Both the position numbers and the translations under genes were made by a program. Below the pieces are notes generated by a model that did no database searches, was not told where the DNA came from, and saw nothing but the letters and a program-made list of their open reading frames with translations. From Anseranas semipalmata (Eukaryota > Chordata > Aves > Anseriformes > Anseranatidae), in the NCBI GenBank assembly GCA_013399115.1, contig VXAA01000953.1, positions 177,778-241,777 of the forward strand: a stretch of DNA of 64,000 nucleotides, read 5' to 3'. Shown here piece after piece: positions 49,293 through 63,797 of this stretch. The first letter of the stretch is position 1. Every line of letters starts with the position of its first letter.

Positions 49293-52200
49293 AAAACTAG
49301 TAAAAGGCCTAGATGAAGTTCAGATCTTTTTGCCTAATGAAGGACAGCCAGCCATCAGCCAGTAAATGAACTATTTTGAAGCTGTTCAATTCAGAAAGAC
49401 CTGGACTTACTCCCAGCCACTGGGGAAAAATTGGTGCAGAACATATTTGCAGCAGCTAACCTCAGGGACACGGGGAGGTCTTGACAACAGGTCAGACATG
49501 CAGGACTCTCACATCAGCCCCGTATAACAATTTTGGGCACACGAGTCTGGCTTGTTTTCCACCTGAATCAGAAAAGCTCCACGCTGCTAGGTCAAAGGGG
49601 CTGACTTTATCCTTGAGAATATAAATAGACAATAGCAAATAGGATTAAAAGTGTTGTATTACTGGTGCAACTGCTAGCAAAATACTACAGACAGTTCTGG
49701 AATCCACAGCTCAAAGACTGAAATGAGATCTGATTCAAGAAAAAGATGAAAAAAAAATAAGAAGATTGAAGATGTACCTTTATGTTAAATTCAGTATCTG
49801 CTTGATATATTTATGCCCATTAAAAGGCAAAAAGGGCAACTTAAACTTAGTCTTCAAGTCTTCTCCATGCTGGATGAAAAATTCAAGAGCTATGTTCATG
49901 TTCAGCAAATATGTACCAATATAAAATAATGCAAGTTGAAACTACGCATATTTAGACTACAAGACGAAGCAAAATATGTGCTTTTTAATAGCAAAAATTA
50001 CTGAAAATCCCTTTATTAATCTCATGGAGGACAGAGCTACTTTTCTCCACATACACAAACACTGAAATTTTGATTGGGTATTAGGAACTTTTCTAAATGA
50101 AAAAGTCTTCAAAAGAAAAACTTCATTAAAACAAGTGCTACAGCTTAAACAAGAAGCTGGACTAGATCATTGTAAATTCTTTCTAGCATATAGTTGATCA
50201 CTTGCTGTTGCAGTGTCATGGCAGAGAACCTTGCTTATCAGCAGGGAGCTGAAAATATGCAAAATCATGTTAATGCAAATGCAGTGTTCAAGTCCAGGCA
50301 CACTGCAGATCCTCAAAGGCTGGGCTGTCCAGAAAACATTTCAACCCAAAAGTCATTACCAACCAAAGCAACAGTCTAAGTTGTTACAGTGATTTTTAAC
50401 ACAAATGCTAAAAAGATTCATTGTATAGAGATGTGCATTCTACCAGGTATATAACGCCTTAACACCCGAAAGCATCCATTTGGCTCTAACAACTTTATTT
50501 GCAAAGCACATCTGGATTATCATGCCTCTAAATACTTACTTTGAAGAACCTACACCATTAGAAACTGTAAAGGCAACAGTAGCCAGATACTATTAAAAGC
50601 AACTGAAAGGAAGCAATCCTTTGCTTCTTGAGGTCCCTCTGAAATGTGGAAACAAGTTATGGTATCTGCCCTACCCACATGGCTGATTCTGATTTTGCAC
50701 TTCATTTTTTTTCCCTGCATTCAGATTTGAGCTTAATACTCCACTTAAATAAAAAGCTGATAGCAACTTTTAGTATTTGCCCTTTCATTTCCAAAAAAAA
50801 AAAATACAGATGAAAATCTTTATGGACAAGATAACTCACACAGGTATGTTGCTAGAATTTAGAAGACTTAATCTCCTTATCAAACTTCTTATCTAAGCAG
50901 CATACAGTGCCATTTCTGTTTCTTGTTCCAGCAAGCAGAAGATAGCAGTAGCCCCTCTGCTTTCATACCACGTTGGCCCGCTGCAAGAAAGAACCCAGTC
51001 CCTTCCAGTTATCAGCAAAGCATTTTTTCCTTTATTTTCTAAGTGAAGGACATTGTGGAGGAGCAGGGTCCCACAGACTCCCTTTTATTTTCCGAGAACC
51101 CAAATTAGAAAAGGAAAAACAGAACCAACAGCCAGAGAAAACCAGAGCAAAAAGAGCCAGGTAACCCAGACAATTTTACAATTAGTACTAAAGCTGCTAT
51201 CAGCCTTCACAGAATATTCCGGGTAAAATTTAATTCAAAACAAGTATATTGCCTTCCATTTCTGTAACAGAACTTATATTCCATCTCCCTTCCTCAGTTC
51301 TTTTCTATCAAGTATGTTTTAAGTTAAGAGCATGCAAGAATGCCAGGAGCCTAAAAGAAAGCCAAAACAGCTCAAGGGAGTCTCATACCTTTCCATTTGG
51401 TTTTGTGAAGCTAAGAAAATACTCCCTGCCACAGAGGCTCAACCCCACTGAGCCATTAATTTTCTTTACATGGATAGCCATTTTTGAAAACTGCTGTGAC
51501 TGGACAACAGGGTTTTGGAGGATGCACTTTATATATTCAGAATCCCATAGAATTAATTAAGTAATTGCAAACCAGCTCAGAACCCTTCTGATCTTTTTAG
51601 CAAAGAAAAAAAGGAAAAAGCCACACACTAGCAAGAAATTATTTAAGATATTTCACTACTGTTACCCACTGAGCTCTCACCTCATTGCTGATGCCTCCTC
51701 TGTTCCCAACAGTTCTCATCTAAGCCATCTGCTTCAACTGTTTATATGCATTTATTTCTCTTTGTAACACCTTGGAATCCTAGTCATAGCACTAGAACCC
51801 ACTACGCTAGGTGATACCTAAATACGGGCAGAAAACTTACACCCACAAAGACAAAAAAACACAAGGCACTTGCACGCACACAGTGCAAGCCTGTCCCAAA
51901 CAGCTTACTTCTCCCATGCGGCCACCCCTTCCCCAGAAGGCCTCCTGTGAAGAGCATGACAAACTTGGATCATCATGGACATCACAACCATCAAATTAAT
52001 TGTCAGACAAAACAAATCTGGTTTGTACTTACTGTTTTTACATCCCCCAACTTTGGTTGCGCTCCAAATGCATTCTGAGAAATCCAGAACAGTAGGGAAG
52101 CAAGCACACCATTTCACACTTTCCATCCACGACATTACATTAAGGAGTTGCCCACCTTTCTCAGAAAAGAAGACTTTTTCCCAACAACTACAGCTTTGCT

Positions 52201-53251
52201 GATGATGTCATCTTGGAACAAGTCAACTGTCCTTTTTAGGATCTGGAAGTTGGATTCAGATTAGAGATACACTACGAACCCGGTGTGGACTACCATTTGC
52301 CATCAGTTACGTGTTTCCTGAAAACAGTTTTGAGAACGCCCAGTTCAACTTCTTGTCAGAGCATTGTAACAAGGTCATCAAAGCAGCAGTCAGTCAAAAG
52401 AAGTTCTAGAGCAACTCTGTCAATATCAAGGAAAAGTTTCCTACTACCTAGATGTCTGGCAGACGATATATGCAGGAACAGTAAGGCTCTCACTATGCCT
52501 TGCATGCAGCATACAGTTCCTTCCTTTCACAAGCATCACAGCTGTCATCTCCTGCTACTCAACTTTGTTATGTGCTCAATGAGAGATCACCACAAACTTT
52601 GCTAAGTATCAACAGAAGTCACCAGACTTGTAAACAATGTCATGAACACTGAAATGAAAGTCATGCACTACACCGAGTAGTAGTTAACACACTGAGGCTG
52701 CACTGCCAGGCCTTCAAAATCCTCACAAATATCAGCTAAAACTTAACACAAGCACATGAGGGAGAGATTGGAAAAGAAAGGATGCACGGAGAGATTCTTC
52801 CACTCTGCCAAAGAGCATTCACACCACTAAGCGATGGAGCTTACTTGTATACAGCACTAACTTGAGAAAAGGGAGATCTTGCTCTGGAAATGAGACAAAA
52901 ATTATTTTATCTTCTTCTAGATAGCAGCCTCTGCCTTATTTACTCCGCAGATGCACTGAACAGTTCATTTCTCGAATACCACATTAACTCTCACATGCTT
53001 GCAATTACCGCCACGAGACAAGTATCATCATCATCATTCTGCAGATGGTTAAGATGAGAGACAGCCTTGCCTTAGGCCACAATGAGTCAGCGGTAGAAGT
53101 AGGATCTCATCTCTCATTCCTCAGCTCCTTCCTTCAGACAGTGAAGTTTTCCTACTCCCACTGTCTTAAGAATTGATATTTTGACTTGCTAAAGTGCATG
53201 TAATTAAAAAGAAAGATCTAGAAAGCAGGAAACAAACAAGTGCCCATCTGC

Positions 53252-53265
53252 AAAAAAAAAAAAAN
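53252..53265. repeat. Poly(A) run ending in an ambiguous base
   Basis: A run of A with a single N at 53265, another homopolymer-related uncertainty. Confidence 0.97.
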
Positions 53266-56200
53266 TGGTTTAAGTGAATCGATAACTGCCTTGATAGAAA
53301 GGATATAAAAGAATTTGTTCCTATTTGATTAACAACAAAGTCACTCTCTTGCCTGCAGTGCCAGCTTTAGCAGTCATTGCATCTCTAACTTTTATTACAA
53401 ATAAAGTATCAACTCAACAAACTATCCCCTTGACAATACAAGCCTGATCTCTGCACAGGTCTTCTACACTGCCTACAGAAGATGGACAATCACAATACAA
53501 ACATACACACCAAAACCAAAAATTAGTATTAGCTTCCCTTTTAGTTTTCCAAGTGCTGACTGCAACAGCAATATTTTTAGTGGAATTATATAATAACTGG
53601 AAGAAACCTGGGCTTTTCAGCCCTCCACGACAGCAACGGTTTCTTTCTGGTGACAATTTACATGCAAGTCCATATATGTAGTTCTTGCACCTCTGTAATT
53701 CACCTGCAGTGGAGAAACAGGAGACTAAAAAACAAAGCAGCAGAGCCTAGCTCTAAACAACCATTGCACATTTGAAATGAAGGTTTTGTTGTCTTTTTTA
53801 AATGTAAAATATGCTATTATTGAGAAAATGCTTTCAGCTCTTCAGAGATGGCACTCCAGTTCACTCTTTCCAAAGCACATTAAGACAGCAATTGCTTTGC
53901 ATATGACTGGGTTGACAAGGCTTGCAGTATTGATGCAGCGATAAAGCTTTTACCAGCTGATTTACAGCTTTGATGTGGCTCATCAGACTGCAGGAGCTTC
54001 CCTGCCACAGTGCAACAATGATGTCTCTGCTGACAGAAATAGCAGGAGTCCCTTCAGCTGCAGACTTTGGCTGGTCCATTTTAAACTGTAGTCTCCACGA
54101 TAGGATTTCCTCATCAGCATTGGACTGTTTTGCTGGCAGTGGGCAAAAAAGTACTTAAAAGGAGTATTATACACAATATTTAAAGCGGTGCAGACTGGAC
54201 TTCTTCGCCCTTTAAGTGACAGAGTTGAAAATAAGTACCAACTGTTTTCATTGTCTCTAAAATAAGAGGAGAAAGGTTTGTCAAGCAAAATACTGCAACC
54301 TGGGACAAACAACAAGCTAAATATTAACAGTGGCTTCCGTAGTGTGTGTGGCTCCTGTGCTATGGGAATCATGTACATTTAGTGCAACTGGAGGAGGGGG
54401 GGAAGAGGTGGCAAGAGTTGTTACGCTTATGTGCATTCCCTTCCATCTTTCCTGTCTGCTCTCTTCCATACCCCTCATTGCAGTTTTCCTGCTTTTTTAG
54501 AGTCCCAGCTGCTATGAGAGAAACACCAGAAGTTACCCCAGTCTTCCAGCTATGACTGTCAACCTTTGTTTTCCCCATCTGCTCTCAGTACAACATTGTG
54601 TGCGTTAAAAAACATTGATCATCTGAAAGAGAGAACAGGGTTTTAACTCCTGCTACTTCTCAAACAGACATTTGTTATTTGCAATAGATGAATTCAAATT
54701 ATTTTTATTTTACTTACGTTTAAAAGCGAGTAAGCTATACAACAAGTCAGCTGCATTGCTTCAATCCCAACTTGCCTTTGTATATGGTCTACTAAGGTTT
54801 TCCTCAATTAAAAGCTGCACTACAAGACACAGCAGGCATACCAGTCACAAGTTCCCAGAGGGGTGAAGGCATTTTTAAGGAGCTTGTTTGTAACTCAAAC
54901 GTGCTGCTCCAGCATCCCAGATGAAAACTGCTGCCAGAGAGGCGCGGACGAACGGTGAGGAGGCTCCCCAGGCTGCCAAATACCACTCGTGTGGTACCTA
55001 CCTCATGTGGTGCCCTTAGACACCCCGTGACCACCCCAGGTCTGCCTGCCACGTGCTAGCGGCCGGTGTAATGGTTATGAAAATCTACACGCTACGTCCC
55101 TTTAAGAGCACGTAGGTGACGTTCAGACCAAAGCCTTTTACAAAGGGCTGCAGAAGGTTTCCTACTAAGTGATTTCATGACTTACAGGAAAAAATATTTG
55201 TCACCCAATCAAGCAATCCAGATGGATTACCAGAGGACAGAAGCCTCTATTAAAAGTTAATATTAGAAGTGTCAGCTAGAGACCCACTGTTGAATAATTC
55301 ATAGCAAGAAAAGGTCTCTCCCACCTCTCCTCACCTGCTTTGAGCAATCCTTTGTCAAGATGAAACAACCAGTTCCAGCAATCGATGGCACGGCTGAATA
55401 CAGAATGAAGAGGCATATAGAAAATAAAAAAACAAAATGAAATGAAAAAAGGAGAGAGATGCTGAGTTGCATAAGGCCTATGTACTCTATGGCTGGAACC
55501 AGGGGAAGCTGTTTTTAGCCACTGTGCCTGAAAATCTCCTCGTACAATTGGAAGACGACTAGCAAACAGCGGTCTTCCACTTTCACAGTGTTCCAATGCC
55601 TTACAAAAGAAGCTCAAAGTTTTAGAAACAAGGACTTAAGGTACTTTTTTGGACAAAAGCATAGCTTGCTTGGAACGAGAAGCAAGCTCCAGATTAGTCT
55701 TATTTTTAGCTTTTCTTCCACCTGTGACTACGTGAAGTATACTTGCTATTCCTCTTTCACTTTACAATTACATCCATCTATTCAAGTCACAACACTTTCA
55801 GGCCTAAAAAGTTATCCTTACAACTTCCCAAGCTTAGTCAGGTCACTATAGTTTCTTCTTTCTCAGTATTAGCAGTCTCCCCAGTAAGTAACAGAAAATA
55901 AACCAAGAAATGGCTTAAGAATTTGCCCAATATTGGCTTAGTTATCTTTGCAAGTTCTATAAAATCTGGTCTTCACATTGTGTCATAACAAAAGCTGAAG
56001 AAACTATTTGATATGGAACAAAAGCTGATGCAACACCAGTGAGAAAATTAGGAGGAGCTCACACACTTTTCCTACACTCCCTGCTAAAGATTTTGCTGAG
56101 ACCCATCCAAGTTTCTCTCACCCTGCTCATAAAGTACAATCTTCAGGACTCTGCATAGCAGTCAATACGTCATTGTTGGCAAAACTTCATCTTGTACGAG

Positions 56201-57630
56201 AGAAACCACTATCCCAGCAGCTTGCAGTACTAAAGAGTCCTTTAAGAACATTCAGACATGGCTTTGCAATTAAATTTAAAAACCTGTCATCAGTCTTTGT
56301 AAGCCTAAATAGGAAAGGTACCAATTACTAGAACTCCCCATTATTCTGTACACTGCTAACTTAGCAAGAACACACACCATAAAAATTCCAATCAACATCA
56401 AATACGATTCTTTTCACCCTGAAGAGCTGCAGAGAAGCTGAAAGGAGTGATTTTCCCTGCATACCTCTTTTCCATGATTTCATGACTCAATTTCTCAAAG
56501 CAATCCCATTCAATTTTCTAAATTGTACCAGCTACCTCTGAAAAGAAACCACACAATTATTTAACAAAAACAGAACCATATAATCTGCTCATTTTGTGTG
56601 CCAGGGAGAGTGTAGTTACATTCGGAAGTCTAATCCACTCACTCTGTGGTTAAGACACTAGTATTTTTACAGGTTTGTGTATAAAGAAAATTACTTCTGG
56701 AAGCTCTGCTGACTACTACACAATAAACAACACAGAAAAACCACACTATATCTTCAACAGGACCACCTGTCTCATAGAGGGCTGGAATTGACCAGTATGT
56801 GCCCAAATTAGTAAATTTGTTTGAAAGATTTGAAATAGCGAGACAATTCCTCCCCTTCCCCTCAAATCTCAAGCCACTTTCAGTCTAAAACCTCTGGAGG
56901 AGATTGTTTAGATATAAATGAAGGGTCTGAATTTGAAACTCCAGCAGCAATAGAAACCCAAGAATACCCTAACTGAAACAGCCTATCTCAGGGAAAAAAA
57001 ATCTTATTTAAAATTTATTTATCCAAAGCCTACACTGACTTTTTTTTTTTTTGTGGTACAGAAGACTATGCTTAAATTCCAGTCTTCTGATAATAAGTAC
57101 CAGTGGAACCTCTCTCACAATAAACACATAAAGCTCACTCGTTTTGTAAGACTGCGTTAAGTATTTGGCCAGAAATCACACAGGGACTCCTCCTCTTGTT
57201 TTAGGATGGAGCATCCATTACTCCACGGAGCCCAACAGCTACAGCAAGAGAAAGAGTTTACCATTTTGACATACTGTTTGAAGCCTGCAAGTAGTGCAAG
57301 TCATTTCCTAACCCCCAAATCTGCATGACAGTTAATGAGATTCCAGTATGGGCAAGACACAGCACTGCAGACATTTCATCCAAGGACACTGGTTACACCT
57401 CAAAGCCTTTGCTGAACACTCAAGTAAAGATGAAAATACAGGGAGACAATATACTCATTTTGGAAACGAAGATCAACAACTTGACAAACAGTCTTACAAT
57501 GGAATACCAGCCATCGAAACATAATGCATGTCGAAAATGCCTCTACTTTAGAAGCAATACCAAGATGGTTTCTTATCACCTACTGCAAGCAAGTCAAAGT
57601 TGTAACCCCCAGTATTGCCTTTGAACAGTT

Positions 57631-57653
57631 AAAAAAAAAAAAAAGAAAAAAAA
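57631..57653 (+). repeat. A-rich run
   Basis: A14, G, A8 in intron 1. Confidence 0.9.
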
Positions 57654-59571
57654 GAGGATATCCTTGTTTTCACTTCTTGAACTGTATACAAAAGCAGCTC
57701 TTTTTGTATCCTGTATGCAGTCGGAGAAATCCTTTCAGCGTCTCAGGGGGCCAGAAGCTCAATGTTTCACACAGCTGCTGTCTTCCAAGAACGCAGTTTC
57801 CAAGCTACATTTACTCCAAGTATGCACACAGTAAGATTTTTAGTTCCTTGAAAAGCAAAAGAAATCTGAAAATTTTCACTGAAAGAGTAAAAAAAATTGC
57901 TGGACAGCATGTATCATTTCCCCACAATACACAAGTGCTACGCTGTTAATGCTCCTCCCCTCACCATACACACATACAACCCTACCTCTTCCATGGGAGC
58001 AAAATATAATTCCCTCAATTTTTCCTGAAAGCGATTTAAATATTTTTCTTGAGGTTTTCTAAAAATAATTCAGCATTGAGCTTACACTTTATTATGGAAA
58101 TTGTATGCCCAAACAGTTTGACCACCTTACCAGCAACTGTACCAGTCTGTCTTATAATGGAAAGCTGTCCAACAAATAAATGCAGGATCTCTACCATTTC
58201 TGACTATATTGTATAATCCATAAAAATGGAAACGTTGTAGTCATTTAATTGCTTCAGAGACCCCTGGGGTAGTTTTCATTTTTTTGTTGTTGTTTTTTTG
58301 TTTTGTTTTTTTCCTTCGTTACTATTTGCTGCAGAGGATGTAAATCCAGACACCATTGTCCGTGTTTACTAAGAAGCCTTCTCTATTTCTTCTTTTTTTT
58401 CCCCCTTCTTCTCTTTAACTTACAGGACAAAATCAATCAAAATAGAAAAAAGTACTTATGAATCATATGACCTAAAGAGAGGGTCAGCCTTTAACTAAAA
58501 TAAAAGCAGAAGCATCTTCTGAGAGAGCAAATGCAGCTCACGTACACCAGTACGGACATCTGACGCACTTCTACCACCGACCAGGAGAAGCTGAACAGCA
58601 GGATCTCTACAGGAGAGATCAGAACAGAACTGCCCTAACATGACAGCCTTGATTCCTCTCAGAAGGGACTTCCAACAACACGGCGGTGACAGCCCACAGG
58701 AAGAGAAGAGGCCTTGTCCAGCACTGTCCACCCAAGTTCTCCGCCCTTTCACAGTGCTCAGTAAGATGGAGAATGCTCCACAGAGCATATTCCTGTCAAC
58801 ACCCTCACATGCCTGCAGTGATGCTTCCCTGAACTTTGATGTCTGAAGAAAGTAGGGACCCACGCAGTGAAAAACAAGCTGCTGTCTCTGTCAATCCTTG
58901 CACTTCCCGTGTTTGCAGAAGAAGGCAAAAGAAAACGTTCTGAAGAACCACTGGACTGGCTTGAGGGCCATGGTGGTATGACCACTGATAAAAGCAGTGT
59001 AGTTTTGCGAGCCTTCAAATCCCCTTCCAGTGGGCACCAGAAATTCCTTTAACCTTTCCTTCCCAAAACTGTACCCATTCTGCAAGGAACAGGATTTCCA
59101 CCTCTACTGTCAATTTCTTCTTCTCAGGATAACTAATCAGCACTTAGGTGCTGCTGTGATTAAAGATCACAGCCAGGGAGTGCACTCTCATTGTTTTCAG
59201 CCTCTCAAAGTAGCCTGAGAAGGAAGATGTTATTGACTTCCATGAATGTTTCAGGATGAAAAAAACAAGACACCACACACAAACAACCCAACCACCCACC
59301 GCCACAAATCTTTCACCTCTGAGTTCGATGCCAGATTGCCAAAGCCTACAATAACTAAGATCAAAAACCTAAGCACTAAGGTTAGATGTCTCCAACAAAG
59401 AAACACTTTAGAATGAGATCCACAGCTTATCTTGACCATCCCAGACTGATGAGCAAGAGCCAGATCACTTAAGGTTGCCAGCCGCAGAGGCTGAAGCCCA
59501 AGCCCTGTCTCCTTCAAAGAGACAAACACTTGGAAGCCGTGAAATTCTAGGGAAGCTGAGCTACTTACTGT

Positions 59572-59593
59572 AAAAAAAAAAAAAAAAAAAAAA
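59572..59593 (+). repeat. Poly(A) run (22)
   Basis: One of the longest uninterrupted A runs in the window; a second run of 16 A follows at 59745-59760. No poly(A) signal or retrocopy body was recognised upstream. Confidence 0.9.
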
Positions 59594-61738
59594 GCTGCTT
59601 AGCAGGCTACACATTATCTTTTGGGAGGCATGATGAAATATTCATTTCTGGTCTGTGCAAGGCAGCCATTGTGCCATCTGCATGCCCATTAGTTCTTGCT
59701 CAGAATAACAGCTAAGGAATAAAACAGAACACTGGAATGGAAAGAAAAAAAAAAAAAAAACAAATTCCCAGCTATCAAATAGCTTCTGTGAATGCTATCA
59801 AGAGCCATTTTCCTCCTCCCCCCGTACCACACTTGATACATTTTGACTCAGAGTATAAATGAATGCCTAAGATTTAAGACAAATGAATGCACGCACTCAA
59901 CACTTTGACTGCTTCTGTGAAGAGAAGTCTGTCAAGCTGTTGCACAGAGTTACTGAAGACATTCTGACTAGCAACATCCGTCGAAGATAAGAAGCCCAAA
60001 GTCTTGATGCTCATTTCAACTGTCCTGATGCAGAACTCTTGCAAGATCACGTTCTCGTGCCTTCAGAGCAGCAAAAGGTTGTCCTATGCCTGTCCTGTAA
60101 AGACTACCACGCGCTTCCTGCAACTCCAGATGAAACCACACGTCAATATGGAAGACACAGAGACAGAATCACTCAGACAAGAATATTTGCTCAGTTCCAG
60201 GCCATGGTAGAAGTTACAAGATAGTTTTCTCATTGGCGTGTTACATGTAGCTTGCCAGCCACCAACACCCTCCAAAAAAACAATAACAAAACACAAACTT
60301 CCACAAGGTCCAATTACATCAAGGTCTCTACTAGACAAATTGAGCAGAACAGACTGGAACAGACCTGTCTTGTACTCTCCTGCATGAAGTGACAACAGTA
60401 GCTCCCTCCACAGCCTGGATGATGGTTACAGAGGACAGGCAATGAAGAGGATGGAAAAGAAAGCAGAAAATGGCTTACTTTCGAGAACTCAAGTGTCCTC
60501 TTTTACCCTAGTAATTACAGAACACAGCATTCATTCACCCTGAAGAGCAGGGTACAATAGTTGTTTGTTGTCATCAGTGTTACAATCTAGCATTTATCTA
60601 GGCCTATCACAAGCAGAACAGTGCAAAAATGCCTGAGGAAGAACTGGAAGTACTACTAGCCATAAGAAATTACAGGCAAGAAAACAACTACCAGGACTGA
60701 GGCTCTGTCCACAACTCACAATTTAACCACCTGGGAGTCTATTGAGCCTATATTTATCCAAACCTCATCTAAGAAGCAATAGGCTTAGCTGGTCAGAGAA
60801 CAAGCAGCAGAAATATACTTAAATCATTGTAAATCTACTGGTAGTAAGGAAAGTCTGCATGTGACAGAAGAGAGGCACGGGCTTGGTGAATAACACCCAT
60901 ATACTTTTATCACTTGAAACAAACCACCACTACGAACTCAGAAGTCCTAACCAGAAGGAAACAAAGGAGTTAAAGTTTTCGTTTACACAAGTCTTTTGTT
61001 TTACTCGGGTACCTCATCAAATCCTCCACACTGAAGTCCAACCTCAAATTTAAAAAAGCAAGAAGTGTTACCTTTCCACACCCTTCCCAGTTGAGGGGTT
61101 CACACTCTCACTGCTGATGCACCCTGAAGCAGTGCCAATTTAGATTTTTCTAAATCAAAGACTTCCACGCACTAGCACAATTCCTGCCCAACGTCCACGT
61201 TATTTCAAAACCACCACCAGATTCACCTACACTAGAGTTCAAACTGAGCAAACAGTTAGCTGACATTACCAGACAGAGTTTTAGAAAGCATCAGACGGAT
61301 CTTCTAAAACAGCACGTAATGTTTTAAAAGCTACCTTATGGATGTGAAGAGCAAGATGGAACAGTGAGAGCCAAACCAGCGTGAGCTGCCAGTCCCCTCA
61401 TTACCTGCCTGCCCAAGCTTCTTGAAGGACAGCAGGCCAACACCACCGAGGTACTGCATGGGAAACGTGAAAAAGCAGCATCCACCCCACGCTACAAAGA
61501 TGCACGTCCCATCTTCAGAGGATGACAGAAACAACAGGATTTCAGAAATATCCCTGGGTAACCTCCCACCCAGAGACAGTAAGAAACTCAAATAATATCA
61601 ATAAATACCTCACCCCTCTCCTCTGCTACAGAAACGTGTGTAACATTCGTAAGCATTTTTCTAGACCTCCTCTGTTCCAAATGATGAGACTAATTGTTCT
61701 ACCAAATTTACTGTAGTAAATATATTTAAGTCTCTAAC

Positions 61739-61761
61739 TTTTTTTTTTTTTTTTTTTTTTT
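61739..61761. repeat. Poly(T) run (23)
   Basis: Uninterrupted T run. If it were the tail of a minus-strand retrocopy the body would lie at higher coordinates, where nothing was recognised. Confidence 0.9.
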
Positions 61762-62849
61762 AAATATTGCACATTGGCTAAAGGAAAGCAATCAGCTGAA
61801 TACAGATACTTGTTTGGACTCTTGCAGACCAGCAACACTTACTTTTCCAGAAGGGCACATTGGTTTGAACATGTAATTACAAGCTCAGCTACAACAATAC
61901 AAACAGACTAAACCTGCACTGTTCAAGTTACTCATGCTCAGCTTCAAAAGTTTGATCCCTGAAGCTAGAATTACGTTCACAGAAGAGAAACCATTTTTTC
62001 TATACAGTCAGAAATATAAACAGCAGTTTAGAGCAAGCTTACTAATCCTGAATAATCAAAACCAGAGTGCCCTTAGTCGAGGGTAATTTCTCCATCTCAA
62101 AAGTTTAGGCTCAGGCGCAGAAGTTTTATCTCCCTTCCCAACACTTATACTTCTTAATAGCCTACTATAACAATTGCACCACTAACAGACAGTTACTCCA
62201 TTTTATCTGCATCACCAAAAATACATTTTATTTCTTAAAAAACAGTTAGTTCCCTTCTCATGAAAGTCCCAAAATCTCATAACTCTCTTCGTTCACAACT
62301 CTCTGCCAGGGAGCGGTCATAGCTTCAGGAGACCATTGTCTGTCTTTTGGTTCTTCCTGTGAAGAAATACACTCAGAGCCAAACCACCTGCAGCTACAGC
62401 TCTAAGACCTTCTGCAATACAGGTACAATTTCTGTATTGTACTTTTATCTAGGACAAGCTAGAATTTGCAGCAGTACACACATACAGAAGATCTCCATAT
62501 GTTTTACTGTAGGTTCAAAACAAGCTAATTCTGTACTTAATAATTCAGCTCCAGATGTTTTATGGGAGAACTGTGACTCCATACTAAATCTGTGCAAGGG
62601 CTATCTCCCCAGTGAACCAAAATACTGGTAAAATTAGATGCACAAGAGAAGAGCTCTGCTATTCTGGCGCTAGTTCTCAGATAACAAAATAAACTTTAAA
62701 AAAAGAAAAGTGTCTGAGAAAGGCACCATGCACATGAAATAAAGCTCAGATCTGAAGGGTAGGGAGGCCACTTCAGAAGTTCTAGGTGCCAGCCACATGA
62801 ACGGCAATAGGCAATCCCAGGTTTACTGACAATCCCTCCGGCAAAGGGT

Positions 62850-63030
62850 CACAGGCGTGTTGGTTGGAGAGGACCTCCGAAGGTCGAGGCCCCCACCCTT
62901 CCATGCGAATGGCAAAGACATCCATCTGCAAGCAGCAAGACCTGGGGTCGGTCAGCACAACCGAGTCACCACAGAGACGATCCTCGGGAAGTGGTTTCTG
63001 AGCAGGCGAAGGGCAAGGAGGTGGCTGGAA
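62850..63030 (-). mobile_element. Degraded CR1 3' fragment, minus orientation
   Basis: The start, ttggttggagaggacctccg followed by aaggtcgaggccccc, corresponds to the reverse complement of the CR1 3' tip (ggttggaaaggacctc...ggtc...aacccc). Weaker matches to the adjoining consensus follow at cagcacaaccgagtcaccac and gaagtggtttctgagc. Extent and subfamily are uncertain. Confidence 0.5.
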
Positions 63031-63099
63031 CAGACAGTGCAGTCTTGACGAGGTTAAGCTGCACCCAACCAACCTGACCATATGCTAGGACGAGATGAG

Positions 63100-63780
63100 G
63101 GTCTGTACAGACTAAGTGGATGGTGTTTACTGTAGTTTAAGCAAACCCTTTTGTTTGGTCTCCCATGGCATCTTCAATTAGTTTGGTGAGATATGGATTG
63201 AGTAACTGGACAATAAGGTGCCATACCAACAGGCTCAAGGATTGCAAACACTGGTACAAAATTCAACTGCACCCAGTCCTGGGATCTCCAGCATAAGACA
63301 TTGACACACTGCAATAAGAAAAGGAGAGGGCCACCACAGTGCCCTCAGAAGCTGAGGCAGACAGCTGACATAGCAGGAGAGGCTGTGCACGCCAGGTTTG
63401 CTCAGCCCTAGGAAGAGAAGGCATAGAGGAGACCTTACTGCTGTCTGCAGTCGCCGAAGGGTAGTTAGATACAAAGATGGAGCAAGAATCTTTTCAAAGA
63501 TGCACAGTAATAGCACAGGAGGCGCACAAGTTAAAACACGGGAAGCTTTAATTAGGCAGTAGGAAAACCTTTTTCATTATGAGCATGGTCAGATACCAAA
63601 ACAGGTATTTGGAGAGGTTAGGTCATTTCCATCCTTAGAGATACTCAGAATTTGACTGGGCAAAACCCTGAACAACCTGATCTAACCAGACCTGCTTTGA
63701 GCATAAAGTGGGACCAGATGAGGCCCAGAGGTCGTACTTCTATCACCCTCCTGGTTTCAGCAGACAAAACAGACTACAGC
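63100..63780 (+). mobile_element. CR1 LINE fragment with RT remnant and 3' end, internally deleted
   Basis: In plus orientation, around 63120-63170, the frame DGVYCSLSKPFCLVSHGIF matches the CR1 RT segment VVYLDFSKAFDTVSHGIL. It is followed by LVRYGLSNWTIR (family: LVRYGLDEWTIRW) at about 63180-63215. The next 100 bases go almost directly to the RT C-terminus and 3' region: cctaggaagagaaggc, gagaccttactgctgtctgc, then caggtatttggagaggttag and aacaacctgatctaacc, ending in gaccagatgaggcccagagg. The part that would carry the catalytic YADD box is missing, so a large internal deletion has occurred. It is clearly dead. Confidence 0.85.
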
Positions 63781-63797
63781 TACAACAGGGGAGGGGG

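Noticed and set aside
53861..54378. Two overlapping minus-strand frames (131 and 72 codons or more) that looked briefly like a retrogene
   Set aside because: No family resemblance and two competing frames over the same bases; no poly(A) signal or tail. Kept only as a blastx candidate.
57325..57949. Overlapping plus-strand frames of 99 and 141 codons
   Set aside because: They run in different frames, the second through an A-rich low-complexity run; no domain seen.
58495..58863. 122-codon minus-strand frame
   Set aside because: The plus strand has a comparable competing frame, and no motif or splice structure supports either.
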